In this document: positions 36,840-45,954 of the stretch, piece by piece
Layout: the number at the start of each line of letters is the position of its first letter
Position numbering within the stretch: position 1 is the stretch's first letter
Notes under the pieces: generated by a model
What the model was told of the DNA's origin: nothing
Seen by the model: the letters and a program-made list of their open reading frames with translations, nothing else
The model's database searches: none
Position numbers and translations under genes: made by a program
NCBI RefSeq assembly: GCF_014646155.1
Contig: NZ_BMMX01000001.1
Span: forward strand, 917,720-981,719
DNA length: 64,000 bases
Direction: 5' to 3'
Source: Mangrovihabitans endophyticus
Lineage (GTDB): Bacteria; Actinomycetota; Actinomycetes; Mycobacteriales; Micromonosporaceae

Positions 36840-38762
36840 TCAGAACGTGCTCGCCGGAGGATGCGCGGCGACGCCGCGACCATCGTCGATCAGCGTGCTG
36901 AGCAGCGTGGTGAGGATCGCCGGCCCGTCCTCGGTGAGCAGCGACTCGGGATGGAACTGCACCGAGCGCAGGCCGGGTGCGCTCAGCGCGTGCACCTCGC
37001 CGGTGTCCCGGTCCCGGCTGACCCGCAGCGTGCGGCCCGGAAGGCGGTCGCTGGCCAGCTCGTCCGCGGCGGCCAGCGCGGTGAAGGTGTTGTAGAAGCC
37101 GACCCGCACCGGCGTGCCGTAGAGGTCGATCTCACGCTGCAGGCCCTGGTTCGGGCGCGCCTTGCGGACCACCGGGATGCCCAGGACCGTGCAGAGCACC
37201 TGGTGGCCGAGGCAGATGGCGAGCATCGGCTGGCCACGGTCGAGGAGGTCGTCGACGGTCGCGCGCAGGGCGGCGGCCTTGCGGTCGGCCGGATCGCAGG
37301 GATCGCCCGGACCGGGGCCGATGATCACGACGTCGGCCGGCCCGACGGGGCCCGGCGCGTCGAACGGCCGGATCGAGGCGCCCGCGCCGAGCGCGGTCAA
37401 CTGATGCCCCAGCATGCCTGTGAAGGCGTCCTCGCCGTCCACCACCAGGATGCGCCGGCCGGCGAGCGGCCGGGCGGAAGCGGTGTCCCGGCGCGGCGTG
37501 CCACACCAGTACCTGGCCAGCGTGTGGGTGCGCCCGGCCAGCATCCCGCGCACCGTCGGATGCCCGGCCAGGGGCCGACCCTCCACAGTGTTCCGCCGGG
37601 AGGCGGCGGCCGGGTGCCGGTCCGAGCGCAACGCGTTGAGCAAACCGGCGGCCTTGGCGTGGGTCTCCGCGGTCTCCGCGTGCGGATCGGAATGCCGGAC
37701 CAGGGTGGCGCCCACGCCGAGGGTCAGCGTCCGGTCCAGCCCGATGTCCGCGGTGCGGATCAGCACCGCGGAATCCAGGGTGCACCCGGCGCGGTGACCG
37801 CCCACGACCGCCAGTACACCGCTGTAGTACCCGCGTCCCGTGGGCTCATGGCGGTTGATCACCCGGCAGGCGTTCTCCAGCGGGCTGCCGGTGACGGTCG
37901 GCACGAACATCGTCTCGCGGAGGATTTCGCGCACGTCGCATTCGGTGGGGCCGGACAGCACGTACTCGGTGTGCACGAGCTGGGCCATCTCCCGCAGATA
38001 GGGGCCGTGCAGGCGGATTCCCGGCCCGCAGACGCGGGCCATCATCTTCAGCTCCTCGTCGACCACCATGTGCAGCTCGTCGATCTCCTTGCGGTCGGCC
38101 AGGAAATCGAGCAGCCCGGCCACGGTCCGGCGGTCCGCGGGCGCGCGGTAGGTGCCGCTGATCGGGGTCATGGACAGTCTGCCGTCGACCAGGCTGGCAT
38201 GCCGTTCGGGTGTCGCGCCGACCAGGATCCGCGTCCCGGTGTGCAGGGCGAACGTCCAGTACGCGCCCGTTTCCCGCTCCAGCAGCCGGCGGAAGAGCGT
38301 CAGCGCGGCATGCCAGGCGTCCTGCTCGAACTCCGCCCGGTAGGTCCGGCGGATCACGAAGTTCGCCCCTTCGCCCAGCCCGATCTCGTGGTCGATGATC
38401 CGGCGCACCGTCGCGGCGTAGCTGTCGTCGTCGACGTCGAAGCCGCCACCGGTCACGGTGATCGGCTCGTCGGGCAGGCGGGCGATCAGCGCGGCGCGGT
38501 CGATGATCCGGCACTCGCGCACCGTCATGGCCGCCAGCGGCTCCCCGTCGTCGTGGCAGTGATAGCCGCGTTCGGCTAGCTGGCGGAAGGGGACCAGCGC
38601 GACGGTCTCCTCACCGGGGCCGGGAAGCGGCAGTTCGCCGAGGCTCCGCACGGTGTGCATGACGCCGGTGCGGACCTCGACCGTGGTTGCGGACCGGGCT
38701 GGCCGGTGCAGCAGCAGGACCGGGCCGGCCGGGCGGGTCAGGTCCCCTGACGAGTCATCCAT
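36840..38762 (-). CDS. PhzE-type ADIC/anthranilate synthase (TrpE-TrpG fusion)
   Basis: 640 aa from ATG at 38762. The N-terminal two thirds is a chorismate-binding domain (ISGTYRAPADRRTV, LHMVVDEELKMMARV, TVTGSPLENACRVI, GRGYYSGVLAVVGG). The C-terminal third is a class I glutamine amidotransferase with Cys517 (LAICLGHQVL) and QFHPES near the end. The amidase-side motif VGFYNTF recalls PhzE. PhzE makes 2-amino-2-deoxyisochorismate; close relatives make anthranilate. No PhzD-like isochorismatase is visible. It is divergent from a type II DAHP synthase, which would feed the shikimate pathway. Confidence 0.88.
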   Translation of the reverse strand: MDDSSGDLTRPAGPVLLLHRPARSATTVEVRTGVMHTVRSLGELPLPGPGEETVALVPFRQLAERGYHCHDDGEPLAAMTVRECRIIDRAALIARLPDEPITVTGGGFDVDDDSYAATVRRIIDHEIGLGEGANFVIRRTYRAEFEQDAWHAALTLFRRLLERETGAYWTFALHTGTRILVGATPERHASLVDGRLSMTPISGTYRAPADRRTVAGLLDFLADRKEIDELHMVVDEELKMMARVCGPGIRLHGPYLREMAQLVHTEYVLSGPTECDVREILRETMFVPTVTGSPLENACRVINRHEPTGRGYYSGVLAVVGGHRAGCTLDSAVLIRTADIGLDRTLTLGVGATLVRHSDPHAETAETHAKAAGLLNALRSDRHPAAASRRNTVEGRPLAGHPTVRGMLAGRTHTLARYWCGTPRRDTASARPLAGRRILVVDGEDAFTGMLGHQLTALGAGASIRPFDAPGPVGPADVVIIGPGPGDPCDPADRKAAALRATVDDLLDRGQPMLAICLGHQVLCTVLGIPVVRKARPNQGLQREIDLYGTPVRVGFYNTFTALAAADELASDRLPGRTLRVSRDRDTGEVHALSAPGLRSVQFHPESLLTEDGPAILTTLLSTLIDDGRGVAAHPPASTF

Positions 38763-38798
38763 GCCCGCAGAGCATGCCGGTCCCGGCGTGCGCGGGCA

Positions 38799-38852
38799 GC
38801 TACCCGAACGAGCCGTGAGTGTGGTGTATCGCCACGCGGCTACCTGGACGAG
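38799..38852. promoter_or_regulatory. Direct repeats GCTACCnnnACGAG, 40 bp apart
   Basis: GCTACCcgaACGAG at 38799-38812 and GCTACCtggACGAG at 38839-38852 have the same 11 fixed bases at exactly 40-bp spacing in the PhzE/DAHP synthase divergent promoter. Such direct repeats can be sites for SARP or LAL activators. Which regulator binds is unknown. Confidence 0.45.
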
Positions 38853-38892
38853 TAGTTCCCCGGCCCGGCGCGCCGCACTTACGTTAGCCGCC

Positions 38893-40080
38893 ATGACTAC
38901 GGGGATGACCTGGGCCGGCCCGGCCACGTCGGTGACCGCGCTGGCGCCGCAGGAACTGCGGCACTGGCGGGGCCTGCCCGCCGGGCAGCAGCCCGAATGG
39001 GGCGACGGCTGGCTGCTGGAGCAAGTCGTCGGTGACCTCGCCCGGCTGCCCGGCCTGGTGGGCTGGCACGATGTGCACCGGCTGCGCGAGCGGCTGCGCG
39101 ACGTGGCGCAGGGGCGGGTCCGGGTGGTGCAGGCGGGCGACTGCGCCGAGGACCCGGACCACTGCCGTCCGGCGCCGCTGGCGCGCAAGGTGGCCCAGAT
39201 CGGCGCGATGGCCGAGGTCATGGAGATCACGTCGGGCCGTCCGGTGCTGCGGGTGGGCCGGATCGCCGGTCAGTTCGCCAAGCCGCGCAGCGCGCCGACC
39301 GAACGTGTCGGCGGCATCGATCTGCCCGCGTACCGGGGGCATCTGGTGAACGGCCCGGCGGCGGACGCGGCGCAGCGGCGGCCCGATCCGCTGCGGCTGC
39401 TGGCGGGATACGACGCGGCCCGGCGCGCGATGGCCTGGCTGGCCCGGGTGCCCGGCGCGGAGCCGTCGGTCTGGACCAGCCATGAGGCGCTGCTCCTGGA
39501 CTACGAGGTGCCGCTGGTGCGCCGGGACCCGGAAGGCCGGTTGATCCTCACCTCGACGCACTGGCCGTGGATCGGGGAGCGCACCCGTGACCCCGACCAT
39601 GCGCACGTGCGGCTGCTGGCCGCGATCGGCAACCCGGTCGCCTGCAAGGTCGGTCCGACCGTCACGCCGGACCAACTGCTGCGGCTGTGCGCCGTCCTGG
39701 ACCCGGACCGTGACCCCGGCCGGCTGACCCTCGTGGCGCGCATGGGCGCCGACCGGATCGGCTCCCGGCTCCCGGCTCTGGTGCGCGCCGTCCGGAGGGC
39801 CGGGCATCCGGTGATCTGGTTGTGCGACCCGATGCACGGCAACACCGTTGCCGCGCCCGACGGTTCGAAGACCCGGTTGCTGTCCACGGTGCTCGCCGAG
39901 GTCGACGCTTTTCAGAACATTGTGGACACAGCCGCCGGGCTGCACCTGGAGACCACCCCGGAACCGGTCGTCGAGTGCGTGTCGGCCGCGCACGAACGGC
40001 CCGGCCCGCGCACCTCGCTGTGCGACCCCCGGCTCAACACCGAACAAGCCCTGACGCTCACCGAGCGCTGGTATCGATGA
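38893..40080 (+). CDS. Type II 3-deoxy-D-arabino-heptulosonate 7-phosphate (DAHP) synthase
   Basis: 395 aa from ATG at 38893. Type II (plant-like) DAHP synthase motifs: LPGLVGWHDVHRLRERLRDVA, VVQAGDCAED, RVGRIAGQFAKPRS, WTSHEALLLDYE, ARMGADRIGS, LCDPMHGNT, GLHLETTPEPVVECV. The enzyme condenses PEP with erythrose 4-phosphate. It is shorter than primary-metabolic forms (about 450 aa) and matches the PhzC-type copies in secondary metabolic clusters, which lack regulatory extensions. It increases chorismate supply for the PhzE-type enzyme. Confidence 0.92.
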   Translation: MTTGMTWAGPATSVTALAPQELRHWRGLPAGQQPEWGDGWLLEQVVGDLARLPGLVGWHDVHRLRERLRDVAQGRVRVVQAGDCAEDPDHCRPAPLARKVAQIGAMAEVMEITSGRPVLRVGRIAGQFAKPRSAPTERVGGIDLPAYRGHLVNGPAADAAQRRPDPLRLLAGYDAARRAMAWLARVPGAEPSVWTSHEALLLDYEVPLVRRDPEGRLILTSTHWPWIGERTRDPDHAHVRLLAAIGNPVACKVGPTVTPDQLLRLCAVLDPDRDPGRLTLVARMGADRIGSRLPALVRAVRRAGHPVIWLCDPMHGNTVAAPDGSKTRLLSTVLAEVDAFQNIVDTAAGLHLETTPEPVVECVSAAHERPGPRTSLCDPRLNTEQALTLTERWYR

Positions 40081-40108
40081 CCGTCCGGCACGGAGGCTGA
40101 GACATCTG

Positions 40109-41890
40109 ATGAACACCATGGACCGGGACACGGCCGCCGAACGGCTGCGTTCCCTTGTGGCTGCGGTCCTCGCGCTCGACCCCAGTGAGGTCGGCACCGA
40201 GGATCACCTGTACGACGATCTGCAGGCCGGTTCGCTGGAGAAGGTCGAGATCGCCACCCGCATCGAGCGTGAGTTCGGTGTGCGGATCGACCCCGAGGAG
40301 GGCGCCGCGCTCGGCCGGGTCGGCGATGCCATGACCCTGCTGGCGGCCAAGGGCGCGATCGGCGCCGCCCCGAGCGCCGGAGCCCCGGCCGTGGACCTGG
40401 TGAACCGGCTGGTGGGCCGGCACCTGGCGGCCGGACGCGCGGACCGGACCGCGTACCACGATCCCGACCTGGGCGAGGTGAGCTACCGGCAGCTCTGGTC
40501 GGCCGCCCGTGCGTACGCGGGCCGGCTGCGCGAGCTGTCGGTGCCCGCCGCCGGTCATGCCGTGCTGATCGCCGACGATTCGGCGGCGACCGTGGCGGCG
40601 TTCCTGGGCATGTGGTGGCACGGCTGCGTGCCGGTGCCGATCAGCCCGGCGCTGACCGAGGCCGAAGTGCGTTTCATCGTCGCCGACTGCGCGGCCGTGC
40701 TCGTCCATCTGGACGCCCCGCCGGCCCGGCAGTCGTTGTTCGAGACGCTCCTTCCCGGCCTGCCGCGCACCTACGGCGCGCAGATCCGCGCGACCGTCGG
40801 CGAACCGGAGCAGCCCGGACAGTCCCACCCCGTCGCGTGGGCGGTGGACCGGCCGGCCCTGGTGCAATACACCTCCGGCAGCACCGGTGAGCCCAAGGGG
40901 GTGCTGCATTCGGCCGCGGGCATCGAAGCGGTGCTGGACGGGTTCGGCGCGGTCCTCGATCTCCGGCCGGACGACGTGACGATGTGCACCGCGAAGATGT
41001 CCTTCGGCTACGGGTTCGGTGACTCCGTGCTGTTCCCGCTGGCGGCCGGGGCGAGCGCGGTCCTGCTGCGCGGCCCGGTCGACGCTCAGGTGGTGGTGGC
41101 CGCCATGCGCCGGCACCGGCCCACCGTGCTGTTCTCGGTGCCCCGCATGTACGCCGGTGTGCTCGCGGTGGGCGCGGAGGGCGCCGACCGGCTGCGCCTG
41201 GCCGTCTCCGCCGGCGAGCACCTGCCGACCCACCTGGCCGACCGGATCCGGGAAACCCTCGCCGTGCCCCTGATCAACGGCCTGGGGGCGACGGAGGTTC
41301 TGCACATCGCCGTGGCCACGCCCGCACGGCGAGCGGTGGCCGGCTCGACCGGCGTCGCGGTCCCGGCGGTGACCATGACCGTGCGCGGCGAGGACGGCGC
41401 GGAGCTGCCGCCCGGCGAGGACGGTCGGCTGCACATCGCCGGCCGGTGCGTGGCACTCGGCTATCTTAACCGGCCGGATGCCCAGCGGCGCACGTTCGCG
41501 CAGGGCGGTGCGTACACATCGGACATCGTACGGATCGGTCCCGACGGCGAACTCCGCTATCTCTGCCGCGCCGACGACGTCCTCAACATCGGCGGCTACA
41601 AGGTCGCGCCGGGCGAGATCGAAGCCGTGGTGCGCAAGACGGAGGGGGTCGCCGACTGCGCGGTCATCGCGGTCGCCGACGCGGACGGGCTGGACGGCGC
41701 CGTCGCCTACGCCGTACCGGCGGAGGGCGCCGATCCGGTGCAGGTGCGCCGGTCGATCCTGCGGTCGATCAGGGCCGAGCTCGCCCCGTTCAAACGGCCC
41801 GGCCGCATCGAGGTCCTCGACGCGCTGCCGATCACCTCGACCGGCAAGCTGGCCCGTTTCCGGCTTCGCAACCTGGCGAGGCGCAGATGA
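40109..41890 (+). CDS. ACP-fused benzoate-CoA-ligase-like acyl activator
   Basis: 593 aa. Residues 1-80 are an acyl carrier protein with modification Ser42 in AGSLEKVEI (Gly precedes it instead of the usual Asp). The rest is an adenylate-forming enzyme: ALVQYTSGSTGEPKGVLHS (P-loop), FSVPRMYAGVLA, INGLGATEVLHI (A5), YTSDIV.I and YKVAPGEIE, LPITSTGKLARF with the catalytic Lys near the end. Order and KMSFGYGFGD are like benzoate-CoA ligases. It probably activates an aminobenzoate-type acid and may pass it to its own ACP as starter. It overlaps the next gene by 4 bp. Confidence 0.88.
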   Translation: MNTMDRDTAAERLRSLVAAVLALDPSEVGTEDHLYDDLQAGSLEKVEIATRIEREFGVRIDPEEGAALGRVGDAMTLLAAKGAIGAAPSAGAPAVDLVNRLVGRHLAAGRADRTAYHDPDLGEVSYRQLWSAARAYAGRLRELSVPAAGHAVLIADDSAATVAAFLGMWWHGCVPVPISPALTEAEVRFIVADCAAVLVHLDAPPARQSLFETLLPGLPRTYGAQIRATVGEPEQPGQSHPVAWAVDRPALVQYTSGSTGEPKGVLHSAAGIEAVLDGFGAVLDLRPDDVTMCTAKMSFGYGFGDSVLFPLAAGASAVLLRGPVDAQVVVAAMRRHRPTVLFSVPRMYAGVLAVGAEGADRLRLAVSAGEHLPTHLADRIRETLAVPLINGLGATEVLHIAVATPARRAVAGSTGVAVPAVTMTVRGEDGAELPPGEDGRLHIAGRCVALGYLNRPDAQRRTFAQGGAYTSDIVRIGPDGELRYLCRADDVLNIGGYKVAPGEIEAVVRKTEGVADCAVIAVADADGLDGAVAYAVPAEGADPVQVRRSILRSIRAELAPFKRPGRIEVLDALPITSTGKLARFRLRNLARRR

Positions 41891-43014
41891 GCTGGGACAT
41901 CACCGGACTCGGCGCGGTGGCCAGCGTCGGCACCGACCCGGGCGAGATCTTCGACGCGCTCTGCGCCGGCCGGACCGGCCTGGCCAAGCTGCGCGCCTTC
42001 GACCTGAGCCGGTACCGGGCGCACTACGCCTATGAGATCGACGACCGGCCGGGTCCCGGCCACGACGAACCGCTGCGGGCCACCCGGTGGCTGCTCACCG
42101 CCGTGGAGCAGGCGCTGGCCGAGGCGGAACCGGTCCCCGGCCCGCGGATCGCGGTGCTGGTCGGCACCACCCTGCGCGAGCAGCGCTCGGTGGAGTTGTG
42201 GTGGCGCGGCGACAGCGACATCGACCAGGACCGCCTGCACTTCGGTCCGGCCCTGGCACAGCGGTTCGGCTTCGAGCACACGTACACCTTCGCCAACGCG
42301 TGCGCGGCGGGTCTCTACGCGCTCGGCATGGCGGCGGATCTGCTCGACGGCGGCCTGGCCGACGCCGTGGTGGTCGCCGGCACCGACTCGGTCACCGAGA
42401 GCGCCTTCGGCACCCTCGACCGGGTGCAGAACCGGGTTCCCGAGGCGCTGCGCCCGTTCGACCGGGCACGAGCCGGGATGCTGATGGGGGAAGGCGCCGC
42501 GGCGGTGGTGCTGCGCCCGTCCGGCGAGCGGCCCGCCCTGGCCCGGCTCCGGGCGGTGAGCATGAACTGCGACGCGCACCACCCGACCGCACCGGACCGG
42601 CACAGCATCGCCGCGGCCATGCGGGAGGCGCACGAACGCGCCGGCCTGGGACCCGGCGACGTCGATGTGGTGATGCTGCACGGCAGCGGTACCGAGCTCA
42701 ACGACGCCGCCGAGGCCGCCGCCCTCGGCGCCGTGTTCGGTCCGCATCAGTCCCGGCCGCTGCTGACCGCGGTCAAGTCGGCGACCGGGCACACCCTGGG
42801 CGGCTCCGGCCTGCTGAGCCTGGTGACGGCGGTGCACGCGCTGCGCCGGGGGGTGGTGCCGCCGATCGCCGGGCTGAGCGATCCGATCGACGAGCTGCGC
42901 GACATGCGTCCGGTCCGGGACCGGGCCGCGCCGGCGCCGTTGCGGACCGCCCAGGTGAACGCCTTCGGGTTCGGCGGCATCAACGCCGTCGCGGTGCTGG
43001 AGAGTGCCCGGTGA
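41887..43014 (+). CDS. Type II ketosynthase (KS-alpha 1)
   Basis: 375 aa, ATG overlapping the ligase stop. Complete Cys-His-His triad: C139 (ANACAAGLYAL), H265 (LHGSGTELND), H302 (KSATGHTLGG). GFGGINAVAVL ends the protein as in FabF-like ketosynthases. It should perform decarboxylative Claisen condensation on ACP-bound chains. The next gene encodes a shorter ketosynthase-like protein without the triad, likely its partner. All four KS-like genes here overlap by 4 bp, indicating coupled translation and stoichiometric subunits. Confidence 0.9.
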   Translation: MSWDITGLGAVASVGTDPGEIFDALCAGRTGLAKLRAFDLSRYRAHYAYEIDDRPGPGHDEPLRATRWLLTAVEQALAEAEPVPGPRIAVLVGTTLREQRSVELWWRGDSDIDQDRLHFGPALAQRFGFEHTYTFANACAAGLYALGMAADLLDGGLADAVVVAGTDSVTESAFGTLDRVQNRVPEALRPFDRARAGMLMGEGAAAVVLRPSGERPALARLRAVSMNCDAHHPTAPDRHSIAAAMREAHERAGLGPGDVDVVMLHGSGTELNDAAEAAALGAVFGPHQSRPLLTAVKSATGHTLGGSGLLSLVTAVHALRRGVVPPIAGLSDPIDELRDMRPVRDRAAPAPLRTAQVNAFGFGGINAVAVLESAR

Positions 43015-43886
43015 GCGCGGTGGTGACCGGCGTCGGCATGGCGGTCGAGGGGCTGGCCGACCCGGACGACCTGCTGCATCCGCTCACCGGCGACGATTCC
43101 GGATTCGACCCCAAGGTGGCGCTCACCGGCCGCGGCATGCGGCACAAGGACCGGGCCTCCCGGCTCGCCCTGGTCGCCGCGGCGGACGCGCTGACCGACG
43201 CCGGCCTGCTCACCGACGGCACGTACGCCGGATGCGGTGACCGCACCGCGGTGGTGGTGAGCACGAACTTCGGCAACCTCGACAGCGTCTGCTCGTTCGC
43301 CGACACCATCGCCGGGGAAGGCGTGGTCGGGCTCAGCCCGCTGGGGCTGCCGCACACGTCGTCCAACTCGGTGGCCGGCTGGGTGGCCATCGAACATCAC
43401 CTGCGCGGCCCCAACCTGACGGTGTGCAACGGGGCGAGCAGCGGCCTGGACGCGCTGTTCTGGGCGCAGCTCATGATCGAGGCGGGACGGGCCGACGCGA
43501 CGGTGGTCGTCGGCGTCGAGCCGGGCACCGGTGCGGTGGCCCGCCTGCTGGACGGCGCTCGTTCGCTGGACGGCGCCGCAGCGGTGGTCGTCGAATCGGT
43601 GCCGCATCGCCGGGCCCGCGGGGCGGCACCGCGGGCGGTGATCGCGGACTTCCGCCGGGGCACGCCGACGTCTGCGACCGCACGGCCGGTGGGCCTGCGC
43701 ATGGACCCGGACGGCGGGGTGGACCTGGCCGGCCGGTTCGGCGAATGCTCCGGCGCGCTCGGCGTGCTGCAGTGCGTGGCCGGTGTGGGATATCTGGACG
43801 CCGGCGGCGCCGGTGACGTCCTGGCCACGGCGGGCCGCGATCCGGCGACCTCGATGCTGCTCACCCTCCCGGGCAGGGCGTCGTGA
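43011..43886 (+). CDS. Truncated chain-length-factor-like ketosynthase partner 1
   Basis: 291 aa, GTG at 43011 overlapping the preceding stop (GTGA). It follows the ketosynthase N-terminal fold (SAVVTGVGMAVEG; LTVCNGASSGLDALFW) but Ala142 replaces the catalytic Cys, and the C-terminal His regions (HGTGT, KSxxGH) are absent. The family length is 370-410 aa, so about 100 residues are missing, though the frame is intact. Such short chain-length factors accompany KS subunits in highly reducing type II PKS systems (known for ishigamide-like clusters, from memory). It probably sets chain length with KS-alpha 1. Confidence 0.75.
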   Translation: MSAVVTGVGMAVEGLADPDDLLHPLTGDDSGFDPKVALTGRGMRHKDRASRLALVAAADALTDAGLLTDGTYAGCGDRTAVVVSTNFGNLDSVCSFADTIAGEGVVGLSPLGLPHTSSNSVAGWVAIEHHLRGPNLTVCNGASSGLDALFWAQLMIEAGRADATVVVGVEPGTGAVARLLDGARSLDGAAAVVVESVPHRRARGAAPRAVIADFRRGTPTSATARPVGLRMDPDGGVDLAGRFGECSGALGVLQCVAGVGYLDAGGAGDVLATAGRDPATSMLLTLPGRAS

Positions 43887-45082
43887 CCGGCCGGGTGCTG
43901 GTCACCGGGGTGGGCGCGGTGAGCTGCCTGGGTTCGGGCCGGGCGGCGCTGTGGCACGGTCTGCTGGCCGGCGGGGGGCAACCCCGGGACGTCATCGATC
44001 CGCACGCCCACATGGAATCCGCGCTCATGTACCTGACACCGGAGGTTCCGGCCGCGCCGGTCGCGCTGGCCCACGTCCCGCTCTCCGCCGGGCCGCGGTT
44101 CGCGGTCGCCGCCGCCCGCGAGGCGGTCGACGACGCGGGCCTGGCCGGGCCGGCGCGCGCGGGGCTGCCCGTGGTGCTCGGCGTCGAGATGGGTAACGCC
44201 CGGATGCACGAGGACCGCCGCACCGGCACGCATCGCACCGCGTCGTCCGACCCGGACCGGTGGACGCCGATGACCGTCACGGCGGCGGCCGTCGCCGCGG
44301 CGCTGGGCAGCCGCGAAACCCACACCAGCGTCGGCAACGCGTGCGCCGCCAGCGCATACGCGTTGACCGTGGCGGCCGACATGATCCGCGCCGGCGAAGC
44401 CGACGTGGTGCTGACCGGCGGCGCCGAGGGCGCCACCCGGGTCGGCATGGGCGCGTTCAACCGGCTCGGCGCCGCCGACCCGGTGCGCTGCCGGCCGTTC
44501 GACCGGGGCCGCCGGGGCACCGTCTTCGGCGACGGTGCGGCCATGCTGGTGCTGGAGTCGGCCGACCACGCACGGGCTCGGGGTGCCCATGCCTACGCCG
44601 AGGTTGCCGGCGCGGCCTGGAGCTGCGACGCGCGCCATCCGACCGCCCCCGATCCCAGCGCCACCCACGTCATCCGGGCGATGCGCGAGGCCCTCGACGC
44701 GGCCGGACTCGGGCCTGCGGATGTCGGCGCGGTGGTGCCGCACGGCACCGGGACGGCGCTCAACGACGTCGTGGAAAGCCACGCCATGCGGGCCGTCTTC
44801 GGCGCGCACTGCGACCGGCTTCCGCTGATCAACCTCAAGGCGATGATCGGCCACACCGCGGGGGTGGCCGGGGCGTTCGGCTGCGCCACCGCCGCGCTGG
44901 CGTTGCGCGCCGGCGTGGTGCCCGCCAGCCCACGGATCGACGAGCCCGACCCGGAATGCGCGGTCCTGGTGCCCCAGGACGGGACACGACCGATCGAGCG
45001 GCCGGCCGTGATGGTCAACTCGTACGCGTTCGGCGGCAACAACGCGTGCGTGGTGCTGACCGGCGGGGCGGTGGACCGATGA
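43883..45082 (+). CDS. Type II ketosynthase (KS-alpha 2)
   Basis: 399 aa, GTG overlapping by 4 bp. Triad present: C154 (GNACAASAYAL), H287 (PHGTGTALND), H324 (LKAMIGHTAGV); C-terminal NSYAFGGNNACVVL. It differs considerably from KS-alpha 1, so it is a second, independent condensing enzyme. Possible roles are the first condensation with the aromatic starter, or a second chain. Paired with the following truncated KS-like protein. Confidence 0.9.
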   Translation: MTGRVLVTGVGAVSCLGSGRAALWHGLLAGGGQPRDVIDPHAHMESALMYLTPEVPAAPVALAHVPLSAGPRFAVAAAREAVDDAGLAGPARAGLPVVLGVEMGNARMHEDRRTGTHRTASSDPDRWTPMTVTAAAVAAALGSRETHTSVGNACAASAYALTVAADMIRAGEADVVLTGGAEGATRVGMGAFNRLGAADPVRCRPFDRGRRGTVFGDGAAMLVLESADHARARGAHAYAEVAGAAWSCDARHPTAPDPSATHVIRAMREALDAAGLGPADVGAVVPHGTGTALNDVVESHAMRAVFGAHCDRLPLINLKAMIGHTAGVAGAFGCATAALALRAGVVPASPRIDEPDPECAVLVPQDGTRPIERPAVMVNSYAFGGNNACVVLTGGAVDR

Positions 45083-45954
45083 GCGCCCTGCTGGTGACCG
45101 GTCTCGGCGTGATCACCCCCGGCGAGGGCCGTCCGTTCGACGTGTCCGCGGCGCTACCCGGGCGCGGATACCGTCGGCTCCCACCGGCGGCGCAGTACCT
45201 GCTGGCGGCGGCCGCGTCGGCGGTCGCCGACGGGTCGTCCTTCGTTGCGGCGCCGGCGCACCGGCGTGGTGTGGTGGTGGGCGAGAACAACGCCGCCGCG
45301 GCCCTGATGGAGGCGCAGGACCGCACCATCATCGAGGCGCACGCCGCCGACCTTCCGCCGCTGACCACGCCCTACTTCGCCGCCAGCCTGTTCGGCTCGC
45401 GGCTGGCCGCCGAGTACGACGCACACGCCTTCTCCCTGACGGTCAACTCGCCCCGCACCGCCGGCGTCGAATCGCTCGGACACGCGGCCCGCGCGCTGGC
45501 CGGCGGGCGGGCGGAGGTGGTCCTCATCGGGGCCACCGAGCACACCCTGCCGGCCGGGGAGCCGGGCGCGGCGGACAGCGACGCCGGTGCCGTGGTGCTG
45601 GTCGGCGAGCCGGTCGGCGCCGGCCGGACCGGCCTGGGCGTGGTGGACGTGCGGACCGGATCCGTCGACGGCTTCGACCGGCTGTGGGCCGCCGCGGTGC
45701 CGGACGACGACATCGCGGTCGTCGAGACGGTGCTCGACGACTCGCCCGCCGGCAAGCACGTCGAACATCTGCTCGCGGCCCGCTGCCGTGACCTGCGCAC
45801 GCTCCCCGCCCCGGCTGGCTGCCTCACGCCCCTGCGGCGCGTGGCCCACGGGCTCTGCGCGGCGAGCCCGGACCGGCTCGTCGTCACCGCCGCCGCCGAA
45901 GGCGGCCTCGCCATCACCCGGATCACCCCTCCCAGTACGGAGTCACCATGCTGA
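45079..45954 (+). CDS. Truncated chain-length-factor-like ketosynthase partner 2
   Basis: 291 aa from ATG at 45079 (4-bp overlap). Only weak ketosynthase resemblance: SALLVTGLGVITPGEG, then TVNSPRTAGVESLGHAARAL where an Arg stands at the Cys position, then AEVVLIGATEHTLP. The two catalytic His regions are missing. It is the same length as the first partner at 43011, suggesting both belong to one sub-type. It probably dimerises with KS-alpha 2. Whether it has any catalytic part is unclear. Confidence 0.65.
   Translation: MSALLVTGLGVITPGEGRPFDVSAALPGRGYRRLPPAAQYLLAAAASAVADGSSFVAAPAHRRGVVVGENNAAAALMEAQDRTIIEAHAADLPPLTTPYFAASLFGSRLAAEYDAHAFSLTVNSPRTAGVESLGHAARALAGGRAEVVLIGATEHTLPAGEPGAADSDAGAVVLVGEPVGAGRTGLGVVDVRTGSVDGFDRLWAAAVPDDDIAVVETVLDDSPAGKHVEHLLAARCRDLRTLPAPAGCLTPLRRVAHGLCAASPDRLVVTAAAEGGLAITRITPPSTESPC

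Noticed and set aside
36840..40080. Phenazine biosynthesis cluster
   Set aside because: PhzE-like and DAHP synthase genes are present and a PhzS-like gene lies nearby, but PhzD, PhzF, PhzB and PhzG are absent, and the PhzS-like gene belongs to a separate catabolic operon.
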